From Acidobacteriota bacterium (GTDB taxonomy: Bacteria > Acidobacteriota > Thermoanaerobaculia > Multivoradales > Multivoraceae): DNA of 64,000 bases. The notes under the pieces were generated by a model, which saw nothing but the letters and a program-made list of their open reading frames with translations, was not told the origin of the DNA and searched no databases. Shown one piece after another: positions 45,579-53,918 of the stretch. Positions within the stretch are counted from its first letter, which is position 1, and every line of letters starts with the position of its first letter. The stretch spans positions 1 to 64,000 of the forward strand of contig QQVD01000037.1 of assembly GCA_003388555.1 (NCBI GenBank). The letters are read 5' to 3'. Made by a program: the position numbers and the translations under genes.

Positions 45579-45959
45579 ATGAACGCCGGCACGCCGCAAT
45601 CGGGTGCGCTCGCAGACGGCCGCGGTCCGCACGAGCCGGCTGGCGAGGAGATCGACGCCAGGGCCGCGGTCCGCGAGTGCATCGAGGCCGGGCGCTCCGG
45701 CCTGCTCCTCGACGCCGCCCGACTGCCGCCTGCGTTCTTCGACCTGTCGACTCGCCTCGCCGGCGAGGTCACGCACCAGACCGGCGTCTACCACGTGCCG
45801 ATCGCCATCTTCGGGGTCGACGTGGAGGGCAGGGAGGTGGCGGGCCGGCCGATCGCCTCCCGCAGTCTGTGGAGCTGGATCCACGAGAGCCGGGGGAGCA
45901 GCACGCTGCGCTTCTTCGCCCGGCGCGAGGAAGCTCTCGAGTGGCTCTCGGCTCCCTGA
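45579..45959 (+). CDS. DUF4180-like protein
   Basis: A 126-residue protein that begins 10 bases after the serC stop with GAGGGG upstream. From about residue 45 it resembles DUF4180 proteins as I recall them: a PPAFFDLSTRLAGEVTHQ segment, then VPIAIFGVDVEG, ASRSLWSWIHESRG and a final EEALEWL helix. The first 25 residues are not conserved-looking. Function is unknown for the family. It may be co-transcribed with serC. A strong hairpin follows the stop. Confidence 0.65.
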   Translation: MNAGTPQSGALADGRGPHEPAGEEIDARAAVRECIEAGRSGLLLDAARLPPAFFDLSTRLAGEVTHQTGVYHVPIAIFGVDVEGREVAGRPIASRSLWSWIHESRGSSTLRFFARREEALEWLSAP

Positions 45960-45974
45960 CTCCTTCGCCTCGGT

Positions 45975-45998
45975 GGAGGTCGGGTGCCGACGACCTCC
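45975..45998. terminator. Hairpin between convergent genes
   Basis: GGAGGTCG and CGACCTCC form a perfect 8-bp stem with an 8-base loop, 15 bases after the DUF4180 gene stop and 19 bases before the end of the converging glycan operon. It could terminate both. Confidence 0.5.
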
Positions 45999-46017
45999 CA
46001 CGCCGACGAGCCACTCC

Positions 46018-47208
46018 TCAGTGGCCCGCTCTGGCGATCTCCCGGTAGTAGGCGAGATTGCGCTCGGCCAGCACCTCGATCGAGAAGTGCTCGACGGCAC
46101 GGCGCCGCGCCGCCTCGCCGAGCCGCTGCCGGAGGGGTGCGTCGCGCAGCAGCCGGATCAGCCCGTCGGCGATCGCCGTCGGGTCCCTCGGATCGCAGAG
46201 CAGGCCGGAGACCTCGTGCTCGATGACCTCGGGGCCGGGCCCGGTCGAGCTGGCGAGCACCGGCTTGGCCAGCGCCATGCCCTCCAGCCAGGCGAGCGGC
46301 ATCGCCTCCATGTGCGAGGGGTAGGCGAGCACCTCGGCGCTGGCCAGCACCGTCGCGATCTCGTCGTGCGGCACGGCGCCGCGGAACTCCACTCGCTCCC
46401 GAAGCGGCTCGGGGGTCTCGGCCTCGAGCAGGGCGCGGAAAGAACCGCGACGGTCTCGAGTGTCACGGCCGCAGATCACCAGGTGGAAGTCGGGGATCTC
46501 TCGCGCCACCCGCGGCGCTGCCTGGATCAGCTGACGGATGCCCTTCTTCTCGACCAGCGCTCCGGCGAACGCCACCCGACCCGCCACCGGCGGCCGTTCG
46601 GACGGACGGAAGCGCTCGACATCGACCGGGTTGGGGATCACCTCGATCGGGCGTCCACCAAGGTCGAGGAGGGCGCGGGTGCGCTCCGCCACGTAGTGGC
46701 TCACGGCGCACAGCCGGTCGGCGCGGCGCAGCGAGCGACGCTCGAGCCAGGAGCGCAGCAGCGCCGGATCGCGCTCTTCGGCTTCGGCGAAGAAGCGATG
46801 GCCGCCGTGCATTCGCACCACCCGGCTCCACGGCTCGTCGCCGCCAGGGCCGGACCTGGTCGAGGAGCCGGGCAGCGCCAGCGCGTGCCCGTTCTCCGCC
46901 CCCTCGATCAGATCGATCGGCCGCTCGGCGTCGATCTCACGCAGAGCCCGGCGCAGGCGGAGGGCGTGCTGGGGGATGCGTGGCCGTGTCCGCGCCGCGG
47001 CGAGTCGCCTCACCACGACCCCCTCGTCGTCCTCGCGGGCGTCGTGCTCGCGCCCCGCCTCGATGCCGAGCACCGTGACGCGTTGGCCGGCGGCGACGAG
47101 CCGCCGCGCCAGCATCCGGGTGAAGGTGCCGATGCCGCCGTGGGGTGCCGGCGGATACTCACCGCAGAGATAGACGACGTGCAGCGGACGATCGGTTTCC
47201 CTCGTCAC
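46018..47208 (-). CDS. Glycosyltransferase family 4 protein
   Basis: A 396-residue GT-B glycosyltransferase. The N-terminal glycine loop YPPAPHGGIGTFTRMLARRL is typical of GT4 enzymes. The linker to the C-terminal domain reads VIPNPVDVERFRP, followed by VAFAGALVEKKGIRQLI. The donor-binding region is YPSHMEAMPLAWLEGMALAKPVLAS with the E(x7)E motif, and GLLCDPRDPTAIADGL is the usual C-terminal signature. It starts at a GTG overlapping the upstream gene stop (GTGA). As last gene of the nonulosonate operon it probably adds a sugar to the surface glycan at the cytosolic face. Confidence 0.88.
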   Translation of the reverse strand: MTRETDRPLHVVYLCGEYPPAPHGGIGTFTRMLARRLVAAGQRVTVLGIEAGREHDAREDDEGVVVRRLAAARTRPRIPQHALRLRRALREIDAERPIDLIEGAENGHALALPGSSTRSGPGGDEPWSRVVRMHGGHRFFAEAEERDPALLRSWLERRSLRRADRLCAVSHYVAERTRALLDLGGRPIEVIPNPVDVERFRPSERPPVAGRVAFAGALVEKKGIRQLIQAAPRVAREIPDFHLVICGRDTRDRRGSFRALLEAETPEPLRERVEFRGAVPHDEIATVLASAEVLAYPSHMEAMPLAWLEGMALAKPVLASSTGPGPEVIEHEVSGLLCDPRDPTAIADGLIRLLRDAPLRQRLGEAARRRAVEHFSIEVLAERNLAYYREIARAGH

Positions 47209-48680
47209 CCGACCGCGCCTCCGGCTCTGCCGGCGCGGTGGCGCGATGCGATCGAGACGCAGGCGTCGAGCAGCGCCGAGCAGGCGGTGCCGATCGGCCG
47301 CCCCACCTGCAGCCGCACCAGAGCGGCACGCTCGGCCCGATCGAGGGTGGGATCGGCGAGGTAGGCGGCGACCTGTGCCGCCAGCTCGTCGGCGCTGGTG
47401 GCGACCCGCACGGCGCCGGACTCGACCACCCGCTGGTAGTGCTCGAAGCGGTAGTACACCTCGCGTAGGGGTCCGCCGTAGACCGGCGGGTCGTGCATGT
47501 CGATCGCCAGGTTGACCACGGGCCGGTCGTGGATCGCGAAGTCGAGGCTCATCGTCGATGCGGTGTTGACGTTGAGATCGCAGTGCTGGGTGAGGTTGGC
47601 GAGCAGGCGCACGTCCTCGGCGGTGGGGATGAACTCGTGCCAGCCGTTGCCGGTGCTCCACAGCGGTGGCGAGAAGACCAGCTCCGGGAAACGCCCGCGC
47701 ACCCTCTCGTAGCGAGCACCGTCGTCCACCGGTGAGGGACGCGCGATCACCTGCGGGCGGCCGGGCACACGGCCGTCGGCGATCAGCTCGAGCAGCAGCT
47801 CGAGGTGCTCCGGGTCTTCCGGACAGGTCATCCGGTCGCCACCAGAGAAGCAGATCACCGGGCGCGCCGGGTCGAGCCCGAGGCCGGCAAGAAACTCGTC
47901 TCGCCGCTGCAGCAGCTCGTCGTCGGCATAGGGGTCGAACTGGGCCGCGCCGACGAGGTGCACGTCGTCCGGGCCGATGCGGGGATAGAAGCGGCGCAGC
48001 TCGCTCTCCATCAGCTCGCTCCACACCATGTAGGACTCGAAGGGCGATGCGATGCGTCCCTTGCTGGTCAGGTTGTCCCAGCTGAAGATCTGGCTGCCGG
48101 TGGGGATTCCCAGTCGCCGGGCCGCGATCACCGGCGGCGCGGTCGAGGGTGGCCGCTGGTGTGAAGCGAGCACGAAGTCGGGTGGGTCGTGGCCGAAGAC
48201 CTGCTCGTAGGCGAGGGTCGCCGGTGCGCGCGCGACCAGCGACCGGTAGGGCCGCTCGAGGCAGTCGAGCCGGCGCCGTCCGGCGCACAGTCTGCCGAGC
48301 GCCTTGGCGCAGCCCCGCAGCAGGCGATGTCGCGCCGAGCCGGTGATCGGCTGGCGGTAGACCAGCTGCATGGCGCGGGTGTCGCCCCAGGCCAGGTGGC
48401 CGTAGTAGAGCGCGTAGCGCAGCAGCTGGATCGCCGGCCCCTCCGGATGTGGCACCAGCGGCCGATCTCGCCACACCCCGGGGCCGCTCGCGGATGCGTG
48501 CAGGCTCTCGTCGTCGTCACCGCCCCGCTCGCCGCCGGCGGCGACGGTGAAGGCGGTCACGCGGAGTCCGCGTTCTGCGCACAGCCGCGGGAAGCGGGTG
48601 AGTTGCAGGTTGCGCACCCCCGGGCCGTCCGGGATCAGCAGCGCCAGGTGCAGCGGCCTGTCCGCGCCGCTGCCGCTCAC
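47205..48680 (-). CDS. GT-B-fold surface-glycan transferase-like protein
   Basis: A 491-residue protein with no exact family assignment from me. It looks like a two-domain GT-B protein related to CDP-glycerophosphotransferases and KDO/epimerase-like folds. SQIFSWDNLTSKGRI and SYMVWSELMESEL mark the first domain. RPVICFSGGDRMTCPEDPEH starts the second, and LNVNTASTMSLDFAIHDRPVV matches the donor-site Ser/Thr-x-Asp region of that superfamily. GTG at 48680 is chosen because GGAG lies 5 bases upstream and it overlaps the asnB stop. Context implies transfer of a sugar or nonulosonate residue. Confidence 0.68.
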   Translation of the reverse strand: MSGSGADRPLHLALLIPDGPGVRNLQLTRFPRLCAERGLRVTAFTVAAGGERGGDDDESLHASASGPGVWRDRPLVPHPEGPAIQLLRYALYYGHLAWGDTRAMQLVYRQPITGSARHRLLRGCAKALGRLCAGRRRLDCLERPYRSLVARAPATLAYEQVFGHDPPDFVLASHQRPPSTAPPVIAARRLGIPTGSQIFSWDNLTSKGRIASPFESYMVWSELMESELRRFYPRIGPDDVHLVGAAQFDPYADDELLQRRDEFLAGLGLDPARPVICFSGGDRMTCPEDPEHLELLLELIADGRVPGRPQVIARPSPVDDGARYERVRGRFPELVFSPPLWSTGNGWHEFIPTAEDVRLLANLTQHCDLNVNTASTMSLDFAIHDRPVVNLAIDMHDPPVYGGPLREVYYRFEHYQRVVESGAVRVATSADELAAQVAAYLADPTLDRAERAALVRLQVGRPIGTACSALLDACVSIASRHRAGRAGGAVG

Positions 48681-50521
48681 CGCCACTCCGCCACCTGCGC
48701 GGCGGTGGTCCGACGGTCGCCGACCAGCAGCGAGAGGTCGATCCACTGCCAGATGAAGAAGGAGTTGTCTCCCACGCCGTCGGCGAACCGGCGCCACTCG
48801 CGGCGCACCGCGGCGCCGTCGAGCCAGGCGCAGCGCGCGGCTTCCTCGATCCCTGCCTCGGCCCATGCGCGCAGAGGTCCACGCAGCCATTCGCGCTGCG
48901 GCGTCTGCAGCGGACGCTTGGGCGCCTCGCGCACCCTCTCGGGGAGCAGTCGGGCGGTGAGCTCGCGGACCAGCAGCTTGCCGCCTCCGGCGCCGACCTT
49001 GTGCTCGTCCGGTTGGGCGAGGCCGAGCTCGACCAGCCGGTGATCGAGGAAGGGCTCTCGCAGCTCGACCGAGGCGGCCATCGACACCCGGTCGTTGTAG
49101 CGCAGCGCGCGGGGCAGCTTGCGCTCGACCAGGTCCTCGAGCTGACGGCGCTGCAGGAGGGAGCACGGCCGCGCGCCTGGCCGCTCCTCGCCGCCCGCTT
49201 CCCCCGCCGGGGCACTACTGAAGGCCGCGGCGGCGCGGGCGAGCTGCGGATCGACGACCTCGGGCCGCGTCGAGCGCTCGCGACTGCCCTGCAGGGCGGG
49301 CGCTGCCGGTGAGGCAGAGCCGCCGCGGTAGTAGTCGTAGCCGGCCCAGGCCTCGTCCATGCCCTGCCCGTCGAGGGTCACCTTGATGCCGTGGCTGGAG
49401 GCGTGCTGGAAGAGCTTCGCGTAGGCGAGGGTCGGCAGTCCGCCGGCGGGCTCGCTCTGCACCCTCGAGATGCGCCGCGCCAGGTCGGGCACCTCCTGCG
49501 GCTCCATCCGCACCACGAGGTGCGGATGGGAGCTGCCGTGCAGCATCGCCTCGACCCAGGGCAGCTCGTCGTAGCGCTCGTCGCCTGTGGTGAAGGTCAG
49601 CGCCGGGACCCGGGAGGGATCGACGCCGGCGCGCTGCACCAGGGCGAAGAGCAGCGACGAGTCCAGCCCGCCGCTGAGGTTGACCGCCACCGGCACGTCG
49701 CTGCGGAAGCGCAGTCGCACCGATTCGTCGAGCAGCTCGAGTAGGCGCGCCGCGCACTCCTCGCGCGGCAGGGGAGGCGCTGCGAGCGCCCGCTCGGCGA
49801 CGTCGTACCAGCGCCGGCGCTGCCAGTGCCCGCCCTGCAAGCGCAGCATCTCGCCGGCGCCGAGGCGCTCGATGCCGCGCCAGAAGGTCTCTCGGCCGCG
49901 CTCCGCTGCGCCGTCGGCCAGGAAGCGTGCCCAGACCATGGGCTCCGGCTCGACGCCCAGCCCGATCGCCTGGAGGGCGGCGATCTCGCTGGCGAAGGCG
50001 ACGCCATCGGCGGAGGAGCCGGTCGGCAGAAGTACCGCTCCTGCCGTTTCCGCTCTCTCGCTGGCGCCACAGTTGGCCCAGTAGAGCGGCTTGACGCCGA
50101 AGCGATCGCGCACCAGGACCAGCGAGCGATCGCGCTCGTCCCAGACCGCGAAGGCGAACATGCCGTGCAGCCGGTCGAGGCAGTTCTCGCCCCACACCTG
50201 CCAGGCGGCGAGCAGCACCTCGGTGTCGCAGCTGCCTGCGAAGCGCTGCCCGTGGCTGCGCAGCTCGCGGCGCAGCTCCTCGTGGTTGTAGATCTCGCCG
50301 TTGTAGACCAGGCGCAGGGGGCCGCGCGCCATCGGCTGGTGGCCGCTGGCGGAGAGGTCGAGGATGCTGAGACGCCGGTGGGTGGCCGCGAAGTCCGGCA
50401 GGGACACGGAGCCCTGATCGTCGGGGCCGCGGTGCACGAGGGCCGCGCTCATCGCCGCCAGGGCGCGACCAGTGGTCGGGGCCCGGGTGACCGCGCCGGC
50501 GAGTCCGGCGAAGCCGCACAT
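48677..50521 (-). CDS. Asparagine synthase (glutamine-hydrolysing) family protein
   Basis: A 614-residue AsnB-family amidotransferase. The N-terminus MCGFAGLAG exposes Cys2, the glutaminase nucleophile. YNGEIYNHEELRREL and AFAVWDERDRSLVLVRDRFGVKPLYW are the glutaminase signatures. The synthase domain has the PP-loop NLSGGLDSSLL near residue 280 and NDRVSMAASVELREPFLDH near the end. About 20 unusual residues (ANCGASERAETAGAV region) are inserted after GVKPLYW. In surface-glycan operons such proteins often amidate uronic acids or similar sugars rather than make asparagine, which I infer here. It overlaps the cytidylyltransferase gene by one base (TGATG). Confidence 0.85.
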   Translation of the reverse strand: MCGFAGLAGAVTRAPTTGRALAAMSAALVHRGPDDQGSVSLPDFAATHRRLSILDLSASGHQPMARGPLRLVYNGEIYNHEELRRELRSHGQRFAGSCDTEVLLAAWQVWGENCLDRLHGMFAFAVWDERDRSLVLVRDRFGVKPLYWANCGASERAETAGAVLLPTGSSADGVAFASEIAALQAIGLGVEPEPMVWARFLADGAAERGRETFWRGIERLGAGEMLRLQGGHWQRRRWYDVAERALAAPPLPREECAARLLELLDESVRLRFRSDVPVAVNLSGGLDSSLLFALVQRAGVDPSRVPALTFTTGDERYDELPWVEAMLHGSSHPHLVVRMEPQEVPDLARRISRVQSEPAGGLPTLAYAKLFQHASSHGIKVTLDGQGMDEAWAGYDYYRGGSASPAAPALQGSRERSTRPEVVDPQLARAAAAFSSAPAGEAGGEERPGARPCSLLQRRQLEDLVERKLPRALRYNDRVSMAASVELREPFLDHRLVELGLAQPDEHKVGAGGGKLLVRELTARLLPERVREAPKRPLQTPQREWLRGPLRAWAEAGIEEAARCAWLDGAAVRREWRRFADGVGDNSFFIWQWIDLSLLVGDRRTTAAQVAEWR

Positions 50522-51300
50522 CAGGGCGCTCCCTGCACTTCGCGAGTCTGGAACCAGCGCTCGGCGCGCCGCCAGTCGTCCTCGTCGTCGAGGTTGATCG
50601 AGCGTTCGCGCGGCACTTCGATGCCGAGGGTGCGGCGGCCGTAGAGCGAGCGGCTCTCCTCGAGCACCCGGCGCCGCACCAGGTAGACCGAGCCCTCACG
50701 GTGGAACGCTGGCGCCAGGTCCTGACGCCGCGGTGGCGGCTGCTCGGCGCCGCTGAACAGGCGCAGCGCCCCGTCCTCGGCGCGGAGGTAGACCCACTCC
50801 GGGTGGTGCTCGCAGGGGACCGGCAGCACGGTCATCGCCGCATCGGCGTCGGGGTCGGCCAGCAGCTCGAAGGCGCGCCGGATCCAGCGCGGATCGCGCA
50901 GCGGGGCGGTCGGCTGCAACAGCAGCACGAAACCCGCCTGGCCGCGCGGATCGCCAAGCTCGCGCAACGCCGCCAGCGCGTGCAGCAGCACGTCGAGGGT
51001 CGGCGTCTCGTCGGCGGCGAGCTCGGTCGGGCGGCGGAACGGCAGCTCGAATCCGAGCTGCTCGCCGAGCGTCGCGATCTCGTCGTCCTCGGTCGACAGG
51101 ACGACGCGGCTCAGGCCGGCGGCCCGCGCGTGCTCGAGGGTGTGGGCGATCAACGGTCGGCCGTCGAGCGGCCGCACGTTCTTGCGCGGGATGCCCTTGG
51201 AACCGCCGCGGGCGGGCACCAGGACGAGGGTGTCGTCGGCGAGGGCCGGCGGCACCGGATCGACACCCCACAGGGCACGGCTCTCTTCGTTGGCGGACAT
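50521..51300 (-). CDS. CMP-nonulosonate synthetase (NeuA/LegF-like)
   Basis: A 259-residue cytidylyltransferase that activates sialic or legionaminic-type acids with CTP. The signature VLVPARGGSKGIPRKNVRPL near residue 28 is the CTP-binding loop. RVVLSTEDDEIATL and VLLLQPTAPLRDPRWI follow as expected, and LGIEVPRERSINLDDEDDW near the C-terminus carries metal-binding acids. GTG/ATG coupling to its neighbours places it third in the operon, after neuB- and neuC-like genes. Which nonulosonic acid it uses cannot be read from sequence. Confidence 0.85.
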   Translation of the reverse strand: MSANEESRALWGVDPVPPALADDTLVLVPARGGSKGIPRKNVRPLDGRPLIAHTLEHARAAGLSRVVLSTEDDEIATLGEQLGFELPFRRPTELAADETPTLDVLLHALAALRELGDPRGQAGFVLLLQPTAPLRDPRWIRRAFELLADPDADAAMTVLPVPCEHHPEWVYLRAEDGALRLFSGAEQPPPRRQDLAPAFHREGSVYLVRRRVLEESRSLYGRRTLGIEVPRERSINLDDEDDWRRAERWFQTREVQGAP

Positions 51301-51319
51301 CGAACGGAGCGGCTCGGGC

Positions 51320-52489
51320 TCAGTAGGTGAGGCGTTTGGTGATCGTCAGCGGAGCCTCGGCGAGGCAGGCGGCGATGCGCTCGCCGGCGCGACCGTCGCC
51401 GTAGAGCGGTTCTCCCCGACGGTCGGAGGCCGCTGCCGCCGCGGCGATCGCGGCTCGGATCGCGCCCTCGTCGTGGTCGACGTCGACGACGTTGGCGCCG
51501 CGCTCGCGGCCCGCCTGGCGGCTGCCGATGTTGACCGTCGGCACGCCGAGATAGCTGCACTCGCGGATGCCGACGCTCGAGTTGCCGACCAGGCAGGCGG
51601 TGCCGCAGAGCAGGCGCAGGAAGTCGGTCGGCGCCATGTTCTTGAAGAAGTGCATGCGGCGGCCGCCGCCGTGCTCGCGGAAGGAGCGGATGGCGTTGGC
51701 GACACCGCCGGATCCGGCGTCGACGTTGGGCCAGAACCAGAACGCCGGGCGCCCGGTGGCCTCGACCGCGCGCAGGGTGGCCAGGGTCTGTTCGCGACTG
51801 GCCTCGAACTCGGTGGTCACCGGATGCTGCATGACCACCAGGTAGCCGCCCGGGTGCTCCGGGGGGCGCAGGTCGAAGACCTCACCGACGCCGCCGTAGC
51901 GCTCGAACGGATCGAAGTCGAGGCCCGGTCGGGCCGCGACCCGCGCCGCCAGATCGATCGACGGGCAGCCGGTGACGTGCACCCGCGCCGGGTCCTCTCC
52001 CATGCGCACCACGCGCTTGCCCGCGAGCTCGGTCGAGACCAGGTGTAGGTCGGCGAGCTTGGTCACCGCGTGGCGCACCTTCTCGTCGATCGAGCCGGTG
52101 ATCTCGCCGCCCTGCACGTGCACCAGCGGCAGGTTCATGTACGACGCGGCGATCGCCGTCGCCATGGTCTCGAAGCGGTCGGCGATGGTGACCACCATGT
52201 CCGGCTGCAGGTTGTCGAAGGTGGTCGCCAGCTCGAGCACGCCGAGGCCGGTGGTCTTCGCCATCGAGTGCGGGGTCTCGCCCTCGAGCACCATGAACAC
52301 TCGCGCCGCGGGATGGAAGCCGTCCTCCTCGATGAACCGGGCCGCGGTGCCGTAGCGGTCGAGCAGCGCCGAGCCGGCGACGACCAGCTGCAGCTCGAGG
52401 TCCTCGTGGAGCTCGATCGCCTCGAGGGCGGTCTTGATGCGTGAGTAGCTCGGGCGGGCGGTGATCACCACGCAGATGCGGCGGCTCAC
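51320..52489 (-). CDS. Hydrolysing UDP-GlcNAc 2-epimerase (NeuC/LegG-like)
   Basis: A 389-residue GT-B-fold epimerase. The start RRICVVITARPSYSRIKTAL and the segments IADRFETMATAIAASYMNLP and HVQGGEITGSIDEKVRHAVTKLADLH match NeuC/NeuC-like hydrolysing epimerases. The C-terminal signature VGNSSVGIRECSYLGVPTVN and GSRQAGRERGANVV is diagnostic. It should release ManNAc (or a 2,4-diacetamido sugar for legionaminate) from its UDP-sugar for the neighbouring synthase. It starts at a GTG overlapping the neuB-like stop (GTGA), the usual coupling in this operon. Confidence 0.88.
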   Translation of the reverse strand: MSRRICVVITARPSYSRIKTALEAIELHEDLELQLVVAGSALLDRYGTAARFIEEDGFHPAARVFMVLEGETPHSMAKTTGLGVLELATTFDNLQPDMVVTIADRFETMATAIAASYMNLPLVHVQGGEITGSIDEKVRHAVTKLADLHLVSTELAGKRVVRMGEDPARVHVTGCPSIDLAARVAARPGLDFDPFERYGGVGEVFDLRPPEHPGGYLVVMQHPVTTEFEASREQTLATLRAVEATGRPAFWFWPNVDAGSGGVANAIRSFREHGGGRRMHFFKNMAPTDFLRLLCGTACLVGNSSVGIRECSYLGVPTVNIGSRQAGRERGANVVDVDHDEGAIRAAIAAAAAASDRRGEPLYGDGRAGERIAACLAEAPLTITKRLTY

Positions 52490-53607
52490 GGCTCGGGGTC
52501 CCCCGATTCGGCCTCGAGGTCGTCGAGGCGCAGCAGCCGGTCGGCTTCGACCGCGTGAGCCAGACGGCGACCGAGAAGCTGCGCCTCGCGCTCGGGGCTG
52601 ACGCCGGTGCCGGGCTTCTTGGCCACCAGGTCGCCCGACCGCAGACGATGCCCGGCGGGCATGTCGCGGGCGGCGACGAGGCTGCGCTGGAAGAGGGCGC
52701 GCATCGGTGCGAGAGCGGCGGCTGCGGCGCTCTTGTCGACGGGATGCGCCAGCATGCGTTCGATGGTGCGCACCCCTTCGACCAGCTGCGCGACCTGCTC
52801 CGGCGTCAGCGAAGCCGGTACGTCGGGCCCGAAGGCGTGGCGGCTCAGGGTGACGTGGAACTCGGCCAGCGCCAGGCCGCGCGCCACGCCGGCGAGGATG
52901 GGGTAGATCGTGCCGGAGTGGTCGGAGAGACCGGCCGGGCAGCGGTAGCGTGCTGCGAGCTCGTCGACCAGGTTGAGCCCCACCTTCTCCGGCGGACAGG
53001 GGTACTGCGAGGTGCACTGGAAGATGGCCAGGGGTGGTGGCGCGTCGCCGCGCAGCCGGGCGACGACGGCGTCGATCTCCGCCCAGTCGCTCATTCCGGT
53101 CGACAGCAGGATCGGCTTGCCGGTGCTGCGGATGGCGTCGAGCAGCGGCAGGTTGTTGAGCTCGCCCGAGGCGACCTTCCAACCTTCGATCCCGAGGCCC
53201 TCGAGCAGCTCGAAGGCGGCGAGCGAGAAGGGCGAGCTGAGGAAGATCAGCCCTCGCTCCTCGGCGTGGCGCTTGAGCTCGGCCCACTGGTCGGGGCGGA
53301 ACTCCATCCGCCGCCAGTAGTCGATCCGTCGCTCGTCCTGCGGCGAGAAGCGCACCCGCCAGGGCTCGTCGGGAGTGCTCTCGGCGTCGGCGATGTGGGT
53401 CTGGAACTTGATCGCGTCGACCCCGCTGTCGGCCACCAGGTCGACGAAGGCGTGTGCCGTGCCGAGGCTGCCGTCGTGCGCCTGTGCCACCTCGGCGACC
53501 AGCAGCACCGGACGGTCGGGGTGCTGGAACCAGGCGGCCAGGCCGCGACGCCAGGGCTCGCCCGGAGGGCGTGGCGGGTCGGAAGTGTGCGGCTGTGGAT
53601 CGCTCAT
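52486..53607 (-). CDS. N-acetylneuraminate synthase family protein (NeuB-like)
   Basis: A 373-residue synthase condensing a hexosamine with PEP to form a nonulosonic acid. The TIM-barrel part has VAEVAQAHDGSLG (NeuB proteins have N-H-x-G at this point; here A-H-D-G), GVDAIKFQTH, and CTSQYPCPPEKVGLN with GLSDHSGT. The C-terminal SAF (antifreeze-like) domain covers about residues 305-365 and includes LVAARDMPAGHRLRSGDL and KKPGTGV. It is the first gene of the operon, with a TAGGAT -10-like box upstream. This variant is a subgroup distinct from classical NeuB, so the sugar acceptor may differ. Confidence 0.86.
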   Translation of the reverse strand: MSDPQPHTSDPPRPPGEPWRRGLAAWFQHPDRPVLLVAEVAQAHDGSLGTAHAFVDLVADSGVDAIKFQTHIADAESTPDEPWRVRFSPQDERRIDYWRRMEFRPDQWAELKRHAEERGLIFLSSPFSLAAFELLEGLGIEGWKVASGELNNLPLLDAIRSTGKPILLSTGMSDWAEIDAVVARLRGDAPPPLAIFQCTSQYPCPPEKVGLNLVDELAARYRCPAGLSDHSGTIYPILAGVARGLALAEFHVTLSRHAFGPDVPASLTPEQVAQLVEGVRTIERMLAHPVDKSAAAAALAPMRALFQRSLVAARDMPAGHRLRSGDLVAKKPGTGVSPEREAQLLGRRLAHAVEADRLLRLDDLEAESGDPEP

Positions 53608-53918
53608 GGGATGGGTGGCTGCGGCGGCGGCAGTCGCCCTTCGTCGGGGCTGCGCCGATCCGATGTGCGCCGGTGCGGCACGGGGAGAATCCTACGCAAC
53701 GATCGCGCCCGGGCCTGGAGTAGGCGGAATCCCGACAGGCGCTGGCGATCGCCTGAGTCTGGTACGCCGCAGCCCATCGCTCGCTCTGAAGCCCTCGTCT
53801 CTTCGCCCGGATTGTCCATGAACACCGTAGTGAGCCCGTGGAGGCGCCCGTCGAACGGGATGCATCTGCGGGCGCAGGAGGTGGCTCGTGAATAATCCGG
53901 GCTAGAGGTGATCTCCGC
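53608..53918. other. 311-base divergent intergenic region
   Basis: This lies between the NeuB-like operon (minus) and the ABC exporter gene (plus). It holds a TAGGAT -10-like box for the operon (53689-53694) and a TAATCC just before the ABC gene's ribosome site. No small gene or RNA is supported. It is the likely control point of the glycan locus. Confidence 0.45.
53689..53694 (-). promoter_or_regulatory. Candidate -10 box (TAGGAT) of glycan operon
   Basis: TAGGAT on the minus strand lies 81 bases before the NeuB-like ATG. TTGCGT directly precedes it, too close to be a -35. It matches the TAnnnT pattern of other starts in this window. Confidence 0.35.
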
